DNA of 64,000 nt from Tessaracoccus oleiagri (lineage in GTDB: Bacteria > Actinomycetota > Actinomycetes > Propionibacteriales > Propionibacteriaceae). Position numbers and translations under genes: made by a program. Positions 56,486 to 64,000 of the stretch are shown here, in pieces; within the stretch, counting starts at the first letter, position 1; each line of letters begins with the position of its first letter. The DNA lies in contig NZ_FNGP01000002.1 in NCBI RefSeq assembly GCF_900103275.1, positions 310,001 through 374,000 of the forward strand. The letters are read 5' to 3'. The notes under the pieces are model-generated. The model was not told where the DNA came from. It ran no database searches and was given only the letters and a program-made list of their open reading frames with translations.

Positions 56486-56496
56486 CCGAGTGCCAG
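56470..56496. promoter_or_regulatory. CIRCE operator 2 (HrcA site), overlapping the methyltransferase stop
   Basis: TTAGCACTC-N9-GAGTGCCAG; the left arm is perfect and the right has two mismatches. It covers the -35 and the last codons of the methyltransferase gene (56482-56496). Confidence 0.8.
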
Positions 56497-57609
56497 ACGG
56501 CGCGCGATGACCGCCCGCGTGCCCTCCGGGGTCCTCGCCAGGATGATCGTCGCCGCCCCCGGGCCCTTCGGCTTCAGGGCCCTCCGCAGCTCCGCCGGGT
56601 TGACGTCGACCGCCCGCTTCTTGATCTCCAGGCGCCCGAGCCGGTTGTCGCGGACGTAGGCCCTGAGCGCCTTGCGGTCGTGGTCGAGCACGTCGAGCAC
56701 CTCGAAGTTGCTGACCCAGCCGGAGTCGATCGGGGTGTCGCTGGAGAGGTAGGCGACGTGCTCGTCGAGCAGCCAGGCGTCGCGCTCCCCCGCCGCCTCG
56801 GCGACGAGCCCGGCCCGGATCGCCGCCCCGTCGGGCTCGGCGAGGTAGCGGCCGAGCGGGCGCACGTCGAGCGCGCGACCGGCGGGCCGGAGCGTGTGCA
56901 CTCCTTTGTCGATGCGGACGGCGAGCGGGCCCGGCTCGAGGCGGTTCCACAGCGAGGCCTCCACCACGTCGCCGCTGGCGGAGACCCACGCCCATTGGAC
57001 GTCCCTGGGCAGCAGTTCCTTCGGCACACCGGGACCCAGTTTCACGGCCACGAAGCGTGCGGAGGAGAGGTACCCCAACACCAGCGACCAGGGCGGGGTG
57101 AAGTCCTCGACCTGCCAGCTGCGGCCACGGGCCGTGCGACGGGCCGGGTCCAGGAAGACCGCGTCCCCGGCGGGCACGTCGAGTTCCTCGGCGCGGCCGA
57201 GGCGGGCCGGGCCCGCCCCGACGAGGGCGAGGTTGTGCGTCGCCACCTCCACGGTCTCCGCATCCGCGTCCACGGCCAGGACCTCGAGGCCCGCCTCCGC
57301 GAACGCCATCGCGTCGGAGCCGATCCCGCAGCCGATGTCCCAGACGCGACGCACCCCCGCGTCCGCGAACCGCTCCGCCCTCCAGCGCGCGACCGTGGAG
57401 CGGGTGGCCTGCTCGGCGCCGGCGGGGGTGAACAGCATGTCTGCGGCGCGGTCGAGTCGGCCGGCCGTCCTCCGTCGCAACGCCACCTGCGTCAGCGCCC
57501 ACGCGACGTCGTCGGCCGGGAAGGCGCGCCGGAGCCGCTCGCCGGCCGCCAGCGAATCGGGATCGGGCTCCCCCTCGGCCGCGCGCAGGGCGTCGAGGCG
57601 CGCGGTCAC
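56482..57609 (-). CDS. Class I SAM methyltransferase with THUMP-like C-terminal domain
   Basis: A 375-residue protein with an N-terminal helical region, a SAM-binding domain (VWDIGCGIGSDAMAFAEAG, 89-107; VDADAE; FLDPARRTARGR) and a C-terminal THUMP-like domain (LEIKKRAVDVNPAELRRALKPKGPGAATIILAR). The layout suggests RNA methylation, but DPARR is not a classic NPPY catalytic motif and the substrate is unknown. The GTG start overlaps the NUDIX stop (GTGA); the frame is open 37 codons further up as a shadow of the NUDIX gene. Confidence 0.82.
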   Translation of the reverse strand: MTARLDALRAAEGEPDPDSLAAGERLRRAFPADDVAWALTQVALRRRTAGRLDRAADMLFTPAGAEQATRSTVARWRAERFADAGVRRVWDIGCGIGSDAMAFAEAGLEVLAVDADAETVEVATHNLALVGAGPARLGRAEELDVPAGDAVFLDPARRTARGRSWQVEDFTPPWSLVLGYLSSARFVAVKLGPGVPKELLPRDVQWAWVSASGDVVEASLWNRLEPGPLAVRIDKGVHTLRPAGRALDVRPLGRYLAEPDGAAIRAGLVAEAAGERDAWLLDEHVAYLSSDTPIDSGWVSNFEVLDVLDHDRKALRAYVRDNRLGRLEIKKRAVDVNPAELRRALKPKGPGAATIILARTPEGTRAVIARRLALG

Positions 57610-58085
57610 CAGGACACCTGCCACCCGGTGCTGTGCCCGCCGTCGTAGGGAAGCACCCCGTGGAACTGCGGCACCGAGGCGTCGAAGACGAGCGGCAGGA
57701 AGTGTCGGTCGCCGTCCCACATGGGGAGCTCCATCATCGTGGCGACGTCGTGCCAGTCGAGCGTGCCCTCGACGTTGGAGTCGACGACCTCACCCTCGTA
57801 GGCCGTGACCAGGAACACGAAACCGAACACGTCACGGCCGTTGAACCCGGGCCAGCTCACGGTCCCCCGCAGCTCGAGCTCGGTGGCCTCGATGCCCGCC
57901 TCCTCGCGGATCTCGCGACGCATGGCCTCGACGATGTTCTCCCCGCGCTCGACCTTGCCGCCCAGCCCGTTGTACTTGCCGAGCTGCTCGTCATGCTGCC
58001 GCGCGTTGCGGTGCACGAGCAGGACCTTCGTGCGCGTCGGGTCGACGATGTAGCCGAGGGTGGTGAGTTCGGGAGCAAACGCCAT
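57606..58085 (-). CDS. NUDIX hydrolase (MutT-like)
   Basis: A 159-residue pyrophosphohydrolase with a perfect Nudix box at 43-65 (G-x5-E-x7-REIREE-AGI). The N-terminal LTTLGYIVDPTRTKVLLVHRN and the size resemble 8-oxo-dGTP diphosphatases of the MutT type, but substrate is inference. The ATG follows TAGTGT by 6 nt. It is translationally coupled to the methyltransferase gene. Confidence 0.88.
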   Translation of the reverse strand: MAFAPELTTLGYIVDPTRTKVLLVHRNARQHDEQLGKYNGLGGKVERGENIVEAMRREIREEAGIEATELELRGTVSWPGFNGRDVFGFVFLVTAYEGEVVDSNVEGTLDWHDVATMMELPMWDGDRHFLPLVFDASVPQFHGVLPYDGGHSTGWQVSW

Positions 58086-58091
58086 GAGGGA

Positions 58092-58097
58092 ACACTA
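58092..58097 (-). promoter_or_regulatory. -10 box TAGTGT, putative leaderless start of the NUDIX gene
   Basis: TAGTGT, 6 nt, ATG on the minus strand; GAGGG-like sequence is absent on the coding strand. Confidence 0.45.
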
Positions 58098-58113
58098 GTC
58101 GCCCACGAGCAGA

Positions 58114-58149
58114 GGGAGGGTTTGCACCGAGCTTGGTGCAAACCCTCCC
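58114..58149. terminator. Palindrome, copy 2 of the dispersed repeat; likely terminator of the opp operon
   Basis: A perfect 15-bp stem with loop GAGCTT (plus strand), 14 nt after the end of the oppDF gene. The inner 20 bases (TTGCACC-GAGCTT-GGTGCAA) match 3879-3898 exactly. The outer arms differ by changes on both sides that keep pairing. Confidence 0.7.
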
Positions 58150-58163
58150 AATCGTGCCGAGAC

Positions 58164-59864
58164 CTACTGGTCGAGCTCCCGGGTGTCGAGCTCGACGACC
58201 TCGTCGCCCAAGGACTCGAGCAGGCGGTGCCGCTCCTCGCGGCGCTGGGCCTGCTCGATCGGGTCCGGGACGGGCGCCGCGGCCAGGAGACGGCGGGTGT
58301 ACTCCTCCTTGGCGTCGAGGAGCACCTCCTCACGCGTGCCCTTCTCGACGATCTTGCCGTACTGCATGACGACGACGCGGTGCGCGAGCGAGTCGATGAC
58401 CGCGAGGTCGTGGGAGATGAACAGACACGCGAAGCCGAACTCGGTCTGCAGGTCGGTGAACATCTCGAGGACGCTGGCCTGGACCGACACGTCGAGGGCC
58501 GACGTGGGCTCGTCGGCGACGAGCAGGTCCGGGTTCAGCGTCAACGCACGCGCGATCGACACCCGCTGGCGCTGGCCGCCGGAGAGTTCGTGCGGGTAGC
58601 GGTTGTAGGCCGACCGCGGCAGTCGGACGGCGTCGAGCAGCTCGTGGACGCGCGCCTTGCGCTCCGCGGCGTTGCCGATCTTGTGGACCACCATGGGCTC
58701 GGCGATCACGTCGCCGATCGGTAGGCGGGGGTTCAGCGACGCGGCGGGGTCCTGGAAGATGACACCGATGCGACGACGCAGCTTCTTGAGCTCCTGCCCG
58801 CGCAGCTTCGTGAGGTCCTGACCCAGCACCCGGACCTCGCCCGAGTGCGCCGGGATCAGGCCGAGCAGCGCGCGGCCGATCGTGGACTTGCCGGAGCCCG
58901 ACTCCCCCACGAGGCCGACGATCTCGCCGCGACGCACGTCGAAGCTGACGTCGTCGACGGCGCGGAACGGCTTCTTGCCCTGGCGCTTGTACTCGATGAC
59001 GAAGTTGCGCACCTCAAGGGCGAGCTCGTCGGTGGTGACCGGGTTGACCTTGGAGCCGAACTGGCCGTGCCCGTCGCCGAGGTGCGGGACGGCGTCGAGC
59101 AGCCGCTTGGTGTAGGGGTGCTGCGGGTGGAGCAGCACCTCCTCCGCAGTGCCGTGCTCGACGATCTCACCCTTGAACATGACGGCGACGCGGTCGGCCA
59201 TGTCGGCGACGACGCCCATGTTGTGCGTGATGAGCAGGATGCCGGTGTTGAGCTTGTCCTTGAGCGACCGCAGTAGGTCGAGGATGTCGGCCTGCACGGT
59301 GACGTCGAGGGCGGTGGTCGGCTCGTCGGCGATGATCACCTCGGGGTCGCACGACAGCGCCATGGCGATCACGACGCGCTGCCGCATGCCGCCGGAGAGC
59401 TCGTGCGGGAACTGCTTCGCGCGGCGCTCGGCGTTGGGGATGCCGACGGCCTTGAGGAGGTCGACGGCGCGGCTCCACGCCTCGCGGCCGAACGCCACGC
59501 CGTGCACCTCCATCGCCTCCGTGAGCTGCTCGCCCACCCGGATGACGGGGTTGAGCGCGGTCATGGGCTCCTGGAACACCATTGCGACGTGGTTGCCGCG
59601 GATGGTCCGCAGCTGCTTGCCGTTCAGCTTGGTGATGCTGTGCTGCCCGACGACGGTCTCGCCGCCGATGGCCGCGTTCTTGGGCAGGAGCCCGAGCGCG
59701 GTGGTGGCAGTGACGGACTTGCCCGAACCGGACTCGCCCACGAGCGCGACGACCTCACCGGGCCGGACCTCGAGGTTGAGGCCCTTGACTGCGTGGACCC
59801 TGCCGAACTCGGTCTTGAACTTGACGTCCAGGTCCTTGAACTGGAGCACTGCTTCCTGAGTCAT
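58164..59864 (-). CDS. Peptide/nickel-type ABC transporter, fused double ATPase (OppD-OppF)
   Basis: A 566-residue protein with two complete nucleotide-binding domains fused head to tail. Half 1: Walker A GESGSGKS (43-50), LSGGM (156-160), ADEPTTALD. Half 2: Walker A GESGSGKS (320-327), LSGGQ (427-431), ADEPTSALD. Each half carries the C-terminal HPQHPYTKRLLDAVP-type or EEYTRRLLAAAPVP element of the OppD/OppF family. It starts 11 nt after oppC with GAGGGGAAC upstream. Confidence 0.93.
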   Translation of the reverse strand: MTQEAVLQFKDLDVKFKTEFGRVHAVKGLNLEVRPGEVVALVGESGSGKSVTATTALGLLPKNAAIGGETVVGQHSITKLNGKQLRTIRGNHVAMVFQEPMTALNPVIRVGEQLTEAMEVHGVAFGREAWSRAVDLLKAVGIPNAERRAKQFPHELSGGMRQRVVIAMALSCDPEVIIADEPTTALDVTVQADILDLLRSLKDKLNTGILLITHNMGVVADMADRVAVMFKGEIVEHGTAEEVLLHPQHPYTKRLLDAVPHLGDGHGQFGSKVNPVTTDELALEVRNFVIEYKRQGKKPFRAVDDVSFDVRRGEIVGLVGESGSGKSTIGRALLGLIPAHSGEVRVLGQDLTKLRGQELKKLRRRIGVIFQDPAASLNPRLPIGDVIAEPMVVHKIGNAAERKARVHELLDAVRLPRSAYNRYPHELSGGQRQRVSIARALTLNPDLLVADEPTSALDVSVQASVLEMFTDLQTEFGFACLFISHDLAVIDSLAHRVVVMQYGKIVEKGTREEVLLDAKEEYTRRLLAAAPVPDPIEQAQRREERHRLLESLGDEVVELDTRELDQ

Positions 59865-59875
59865 GAATGTTCCCC

Positions 59876-60856
59876 TCAGTCCAGCGTCTGCCGGGGGTCG
59901 AACGCGTCGCGCAGTCCGTCACCGATGAAGTTGACGCACAGCGCGATCGTGAGGATGAAGATGCCGGGCCACCAGAACAGCCACGGGCGGGTGGTGAGCG
60001 CGTTCTGGTACGTCTGGATCAGCAGACCCAGCGACGTGTCCGGCGGGCGCACGCCGAAGCCCAAGAAGGAGATGGCGGTCTCGGTGAGGATGGCGCTGGA
60101 GATGAGCAGCGTCGCATTCACGACGATGGTGCCGAGCGCGTTGGGCAGCACGTGGCGGCGGATGATCGTGCCCGACGGCGTGCCGATGGCGCGTGCAGCC
60201 GCGACGAACTCACGCTCGCGCAGTGAGAGCACCTCGCCACGCACGAGGCGGGCGAGACCGGTCCACGAGATGACGCCCAGCATGACCGCCAGGATCGGCA
60301 CGTTCGAGCCGAAGGTGCGCCCGAACACGGCGGCGAGCACCAGCGCCGGGATGATGATGAACAGGTCGGTGGTGCGCATCAGGAGCGATTCGGTCAGGCC
60401 GCGGTAGTAACCCGCGACGGCGCCGATGGTCGTGCCGATGATCGTGGCGATGATGCCGACGGTGAAGGCGATGAAGAGCGACACCTGGGAGCCACGCATC
60501 ACCAGGGCGAAGTAGTCCTTGCCGATGGTGTCCTGGCCGAACGGGTGCTCGCCGATCTGGAAGGGCCAGAGCTTGAGCGTCGGAGCCCCACCGTTCTGGA
60601 CGGTCGAGGGCGTCATGAAGTCCTTGTCCCACCAGCCCGGGATCGGCCCGAACCCGATGGACGTGAAGGAGATCACGATGACGAACAGGAGGATGACGAG
60701 GCCGCCCATCGCCGCCTTGTGGCGGAAGAAGCGGCGCATGACGAGCTGGCCCTGGGAGTAGGACTTGTCGGTCGTCTGGTCGATGACGTCCTCGACGGAG
60801 TACTGGCTCTCCTCGTCGGTCACGGGCTGGCTCTGCGGGGTGTTGTTGTCAGTCAT
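59876..60856 (-). CDS. Peptide-type ABC transporter permease (OppC type)
   Basis: A 326-residue membrane subunit. An acidic N-terminal tail (1-40) precedes six helices; FGQDTIGKDYFALVMRGSQVSL, GAVAGYYRGLTES and the EAA loop REFVAAARAIGTPSGTIIRRHVLPNAL are family features, ending DGLRDAFDPRQ. GGAGGG lies upstream of the ATG. Confidence 0.93.
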   Translation of the reverse strand: MTDNNTPQSQPVTDEESQYSVEDVIDQTTDKSYSQGQLVMRRFFRHKAAMGGLVILLFVIVISFTSIGFGPIPGWWDKDFMTPSTVQNGGAPTLKLWPFQIGEHPFGQDTIGKDYFALVMRGSQVSLFIAFTVGIIATIIGTTIGAVAGYYRGLTESLLMRTTDLFIIIPALVLAAVFGRTFGSNVPILAVMLGVISWTGLARLVRGEVLSLREREFVAAARAIGTPSGTIIRRHVLPNALGTIVVNATLLISSAILTETAISFLGFGVRPPDTSLGLLIQTYQNALTTRPWLFWWPGIFILTIALCVNFIGDGLRDAFDPRQTLD

Positions 60857-60869
60857 TTGTTCAGCCCTC

Positions 60870-62414
60870 CTAGCCGGTGATCCGCGGGTCGAGGATTGCG
60901 TAGGCCAGGTCGGCCACGAGGTTCATCAGGACCGCAGCGGAGCCGGTCACGAGGAAGAAGCCCATCACGGGCGCGGGGTCCACCTGTTCGAGCCCGACGC
61001 GGAACAGGTTGCCCATGCCCTGCCACCCGAAGACCGTCTCGGTGATGACCGCGCCGCCGATGAGGCCGGCGAAGTCGAAGGCGACGATGGTCGCGATGGG
61101 GATCAGGCCGTTGCGAAGCGCGTGACGGGTGATCACCTTGCGCTCGGCGATGCCCTTGGAACGGGCGGTGCGGATGTAGTCCTGGTTGAGGACGTCCAGC
61201 ATCGAGGCGCGGGTGTAACGGGTGTAGGCGGCGATCGAGATCGCGGTGAGCGCCACCGTCGGCAGGATCAGGTGGGTCGCCGTGTCGATCATGTGGTTCC
61301 AGTACGTCGAGTAGAAGTTCGGCGTCACCGCGGCGATGGTCGGGATCGGGCGCGGCATGACCGCGAGGTAGCCCGACCAGTGGCTCAGCATGAGATCGGC
61401 GAAGGCCAGCGCGCTGGAGAACAGCGACGTGACGACGGCTGCGCCGGTCGCTTGGCGGCGGGAGAAACCGCCGAGCAGCTGGCCCGCGAGCACCGCGAGC
61501 ACGACACCGGCGACGAGGCAGCCGAGGAGGAGCAGCGTCGCACCACGGAAGGTCTCGGGGTCGGTGCGCTCGGCCATCAGCGTGGGTCGCATCACGGCGT
61601 AGCCGACGATCGCGATGCCGGCGGTGGCGAAGACCGCGTTGCGCACGCGAGGGTTCTTGAACCCCGACGTGAGGACGATCACCAACACGGCCAGCCCGAT
61701 GACGGCGAGGATGTAGATCGGCAGGCCGACGGCCGGGCGGCGCAGCCACTCGACGGCGTCCATGTAGAACAGCACCCCGCCGACGATGACGAAGATGACG
61801 CCGAAGGTCGCGAGACGCCGCTTCCAGTGGCCGCCCAGGGCGGCTTGGAGTATGAAGGCGATCACCGCCGCCGATATCAGGATCGTTCTCAGACTTATCT
61901 GGCCTGCCGGCAGCCAGTCGTTGAACTGGATGGCCGCGTAGTGCTTGAGGAGCACCGCGAACCAGAACACGGGGAGCGAGAAGAAGACGAAGGCCATGAG
62001 CGTCACGCCGTAGTCGAAGCCCGAGTACTGGCGGACGGCGCTCACGATGCCGAGGGTGATGCCGATGATGATGGCGGCCAGCGTCGCGACGATGACGAGT
62101 CGCAGGGTGGCGGAGGCGGCCTGCGTGACGAGCGCCGTGACGGACTGGCCGTCGCGGCTGGTCCCAAGGTCGCACTGTCCGATGACGCAGCGGGCGGCGC
62201 CGCCCAGCCACGTCAGGTAGCGCGTGTACCAGGGGAGGTCGAGGTTCATGTTGGCTATGCGCGCCTGGATGCGGTTCTCGCGGTTCGGGTCGTTGGACTC
62301 GCGGAGGTCCTCGAGCGGGTCACCGGAATTGATGACCAGCACGTACAGCACCAACGAGCCCAACAGGAGGATCAGGACGGACTGTCCCAATCGCTTTGCG
62401 ATGTATTTAAACAC
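60870..62414 (-). CDS. Peptide-type ABC transporter permease (OppB type) with a large membrane insertion
   Basis: A 514-residue permease; the family is normally about 310-340. The conserved N-terminal part (1-170: FKYIAKRLGQSVLILLL, SLPVFWFAVLL) and C-terminal part (376-514: HLILPTVALTAISIAAYTRYTR, the EAA loop YIRTARSKGIAERKVITRHALRNGL, VFGWQGMGNL) are intact. Between them, about 171-375 hold roughly 200 extra residues with five or six hydrophobic segments. The insertion replaces a short outside loop between helices 3 and 4, so an even number of added helices would keep the topology. No frameshift is seen. Confidence 0.88.
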   Translation of the reverse strand: MFKYIAKRLGQSVLILLLGSLVLYVLVINSGDPLEDLRESNDPNRENRIQARIANMNLDLPWYTRYLTWLGGAARCVIGQCDLGTSRDGQSVTALVTQAASATLRLVIVATLAAIIIGITLGIVSAVRQYSGFDYGVTLMAFVFFSLPVFWFAVLLKHYAAIQFNDWLPAGQISLRTILISAAVIAFILQAALGGHWKRRLATFGVIFVIVGGVLFYMDAVEWLRRPAVGLPIYILAVIGLAVLVIVLTSGFKNPRVRNAVFATAGIAIVGYAVMRPTLMAERTDPETFRGATLLLLGCLVAGVVLAVLAGQLLGGFSRRQATGAAVVTSLFSSALAFADLMLSHWSGYLAVMPRPIPTIAAVTPNFYSTYWNHMIDTATHLILPTVALTAISIAAYTRYTRASMLDVLNQDYIRTARSKGIAERKVITRHALRNGLIPIATIVAFDFAGLIGGAVITETVFGWQGMGNLFRVGLEQVDPAPVMGFFLVTGSAAVLMNLVADLAYAILDPRITG

Positions 62415-62513
62415 TACGGTCCTTCATGGCTGCTTGACAGCGCGTCGTCGCGGCAACGGCAAACGCACATGGTGGAAGATACTACGGCAATCGGCCCGAT
62501 TTCAGCCAAAGTG

Positions 62514-62545
62514 AAGGGGCAGGTGGCCTTGACCACCTGCCCCTT
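62514..62545 (-). terminator. Hairpin between oppA and oppB
   Basis: A 13-bp stem (AAGGGGCAGGTGG and complement) with loop CCTTGA, directly after the binding-protein gene. It probably causes partial termination so binding protein exceeds the membrane subunits. Confidence 0.65.
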
Positions 62546-62566
62546 TGCTGTGGCTACTTGATCAGA

Positions 62567-64000
62567 TCAGGAAGCCGCAACCCACTGGTATGCGTTCCAC
62601 ACGACGCCGGACTGCGTCGCGGTCGGGCGGACGTTCTGCAGGTTGGAGTCGTACGCCGTCACACCGGGGTGAGCGTAGAGCGGAAGACCGAAGAGGTCGT
62701 TCCACAGCTCGGTCTCGATGATCTTGGTCTGCTCCAGCTGCTCCGCCTCGTCGAGGGTCGAGGACAGTGCCTTCCAGGCAGCGTCGACCTTCTCGTTGGC
62801 GTAGCCCTGGTTGTTCTGCTGACCGTTGGACGCGTAGATGTTCTGGCCGGAGGTGATCTGGCCGGAGCCGGCCCACGCGTACAGGGCGATGTCGAAGTCG
62901 CCGTTCACCAGCGCGTTGGCGAAGAAGTCCTCGGCGTTGATGTCCTCGATCTGGAAGCCGACCTGGTCACAGGAGGCCTTGATCTGGGCGACGGTCTCCG
63001 TGCGGCGCTGGTTGCCCGAGCGGTATCCGATGCGGATGGTGACCGGGGTGGCGACGCCGGACTGCTCGACGAGCTCACGGGCCTTGTCCAGGTCCACCTC
63101 GTCGTAGCGGCCGTCGTAGGCAGCGCTGACGACTTCCTCGTAGTTGTCCTGGAAGGGGAAGACCTCGCGGGCGTTCATGACGACGGCCTCGGGGTCGATC
63201 GGCTTGATCAGGTTGTCAACGATCGTCTGGCGCGGCACGCAGTAGGCGAACGCCTCACGGAGCGCCTTGCCACCCTTTGCGTCGGAGAAGGGGCTGGACT
63301 CGAGGAAGTTGTAGTCCAGGTGCTCCCACGTGAGCTCCGAGCCCTGCTCGACCGTGATGGCCGGCGCGAGCGCCTGGAGCTGGGCGACGGTGTCGACCGT
63401 GGCCTGGGGCTCGATGACCTGGACGTCACCGTTCTGGAGTGCCTGGGCCTGACCGGCGTCCTCGAGGAATCGGAAGACGATCTCCTTCGTTGCCGGCGGC
63501 TCGCCCCAGTAGGACTCGTTCTGGGTCAGCGTGAGCGCGGTGCCGGCCTGCCAGCCGCCTTCCTTCAGGACGTACGGGCCCGAGGAGGGGACGGTGCCCA
63601 TGTCGGAGGGCAGTTCGCCCGGCTCGTAGATCCAGCCGGTGTTCCAGAATTCCGCGACCTGCTTGACGGTCTCGGCGTCCTTGTCGAGGATGGCCTGCGC
63701 CAGCTCCTCGGGGGTCAGGCCGGACTGCTCGGCGGCGACGTGGGCCGGGAGCGCGGTCGTGACGTTGATCTTGAAGTCGGGGTCCGGGTTCGCGTACTCG
63801 AGCGTGAACGTCTTGGAGCCGACCTCGCCCTGCGGGCCGTCCGGCACCTTCTCGGCGAGCGAGAGGGAGACGTGGTCGAAGACCGGGGTGGCCTCGGGGT
63901 TCTCGCCGCTGGCGAGGCCGGGGACCAGGAACTCGGGGTTCTGGGCGGCCCAGTCGAGCAGGTAGTCGTTGATGGTCACGGGGGTGCCATCGGACCAAAC
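62567..64000 (-). CDS. Peptide-type ABC transporter substrate-binding protein (family 5), partial
   Basis: The C-terminal 477 residues of an OppA/DppA-type binding protein; the signal peptide lies beyond the right edge. The window begins at VWSDGTPVTINDYLLDW, which is the family 5 signature region, so a GTG at 63979 is internal and not the start. SGPYVLKEGGW, FAYCVPRQTIVDNLI and the C-terminal NVRPTATQSGVVWNAYQW are family-typical. It heads the oppA-B-C-DF operon. Confidence 0.93.
   Translation of the reverse strand, partial: VWSDGTPVTINDYLLDWAAQNPEFLVPGLASGENPEATPVFDHVSLSLAEKVPDGPQGEVGSKTFTLEYANPDPDFKINVTTALPAHVAAEQSGLTPEELAQAILDKDAETVKQVAEFWNTGWIYEPGELPSDMGTVPSSGPYVLKEGGWQAGTALTLTQNESYWGEPPATKEIVFRFLEDAGQAQALQNGDVQVIEPQATVDTVAQLQALAPAITVEQGSELTWEHLDYNFLESSPFSDAKGGKALREAFAYCVPRQTIVDNLIKPIDPEAVVMNAREVFPFQDNYEEVVSAAYDGRYDEVDLDKARELVEQSGVATPVTIRIGYRSGNQRRTETVAQIKASCDQVGFQIEDINAEDFFANALVNGDFDIALYAWAGSGQITSGQNIYASNGQQNNQGYANEKVDAAWKALSSTLDEAEQLEQTKIIETELWNDLFGLPLYAHPGVTAYDSNLQNVRPTATQSGVVWNAYQWVAAS

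Noticed and set aside
63979-64000. Right-end binding-protein gene starting at the GTG at 63979
   Set aside because: The preceding codons read VWSDGTP, a conserved internal family 5 motif, so the gene continues past the window edge.

Overview
The window is about 64 kb of ordinary, gene-dense, high-GC chromosome from an actinomycete. Evidence for this: purine-gene families typical of Actinomycetota (GuaB3 beside GuaB, a PNP-phosphomannomutase pair, DUF3017 after folD, DUF6350 before purN), a one-cysteine LpdA-type quinone reductase, a group II truncated haemoglobin, HrcA/CIRCE control of groES-groEL, and many leaderless TANNNT promoters. Content and gene order look most like Propionibacteriaceae or relatives, but genus is inference. 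I see no tRNA or rRNA genes, insertion sequences, prophage, CRISPR array or replication origin, and no gene-free stretch over 300 bases.

Layout. 1-6354: lpdA (cut by the window edge), an aldo/keto reductase, purine nucleoside phosphorylase with a phosphohexomutase, a DUF2207 membrane protein and a small P-loop kinase. 6351-11707: metG, then a carbohydrate ABC importer whose two permease genes converge on its binding-protein gene; no ATPase gene is nearby. 11772-19502: a nucleoside-salvage operon read right to left (BMP-family lipoprotein, double ATPase, two permeases, cdd, add, and an RNase HI fused to an NTF2-like domain). 19600-25113: purU, a CNNM/CBS membrane protein and an APH-fold protein, divergent from a DUF485-solute:sodium symporter pair. 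25237-37332: cupin, mdh, VKOR, DUF3017-folD-purH-purN-DUF6350, a duplicated-sensor membrane protein, sucCD and an M23 peptidase. 37391-47610: pcrA, a phospholipase D-like enzyme, small membrane proteins, a formate/nitrite-type channel, guaA, cysK-cysE and an ion transporter. 47614-58085: an ABC-2 exporter, VOC protein, glbO, chorismate mutase, guaB3, guaB, groES-groEL, a methyltransferase and a NUDIX enzyme. 58164-64000: a peptide-type ABC importer whose binding-protein gene runs off the end.

The themes are purine metabolism (salvage: PNP, add, cdd and the nucleoside importer; de novo and folate: purH, purN, purU, folD; GMP branch: guaA, guaB, guaB3), central carbon metabolism (mdh, sucCD, lpdA, a carboxylate-type symporter) and cysteine synthesis.

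Nothing here is an obvious new defence or mobile system. The most unusual signals are: (1) two copies of a perfect or near-perfect palindrome with an identical 20-base core and co-varying outer stem, each just 3' of an operon; (2) about a dozen putative leaderless starts, three of which use the upstream gene's TAG stop codon as the first half of the -10 box, plus a groES promoter whose -35 and distal CIRCE overlap the upstream stop codon; (3) an oppB-type permease with about 200 extra residues of membrane segments inserted in its core; (4) an RNase HI-NTF2 fusion translationally coupled to adenosine deaminase.
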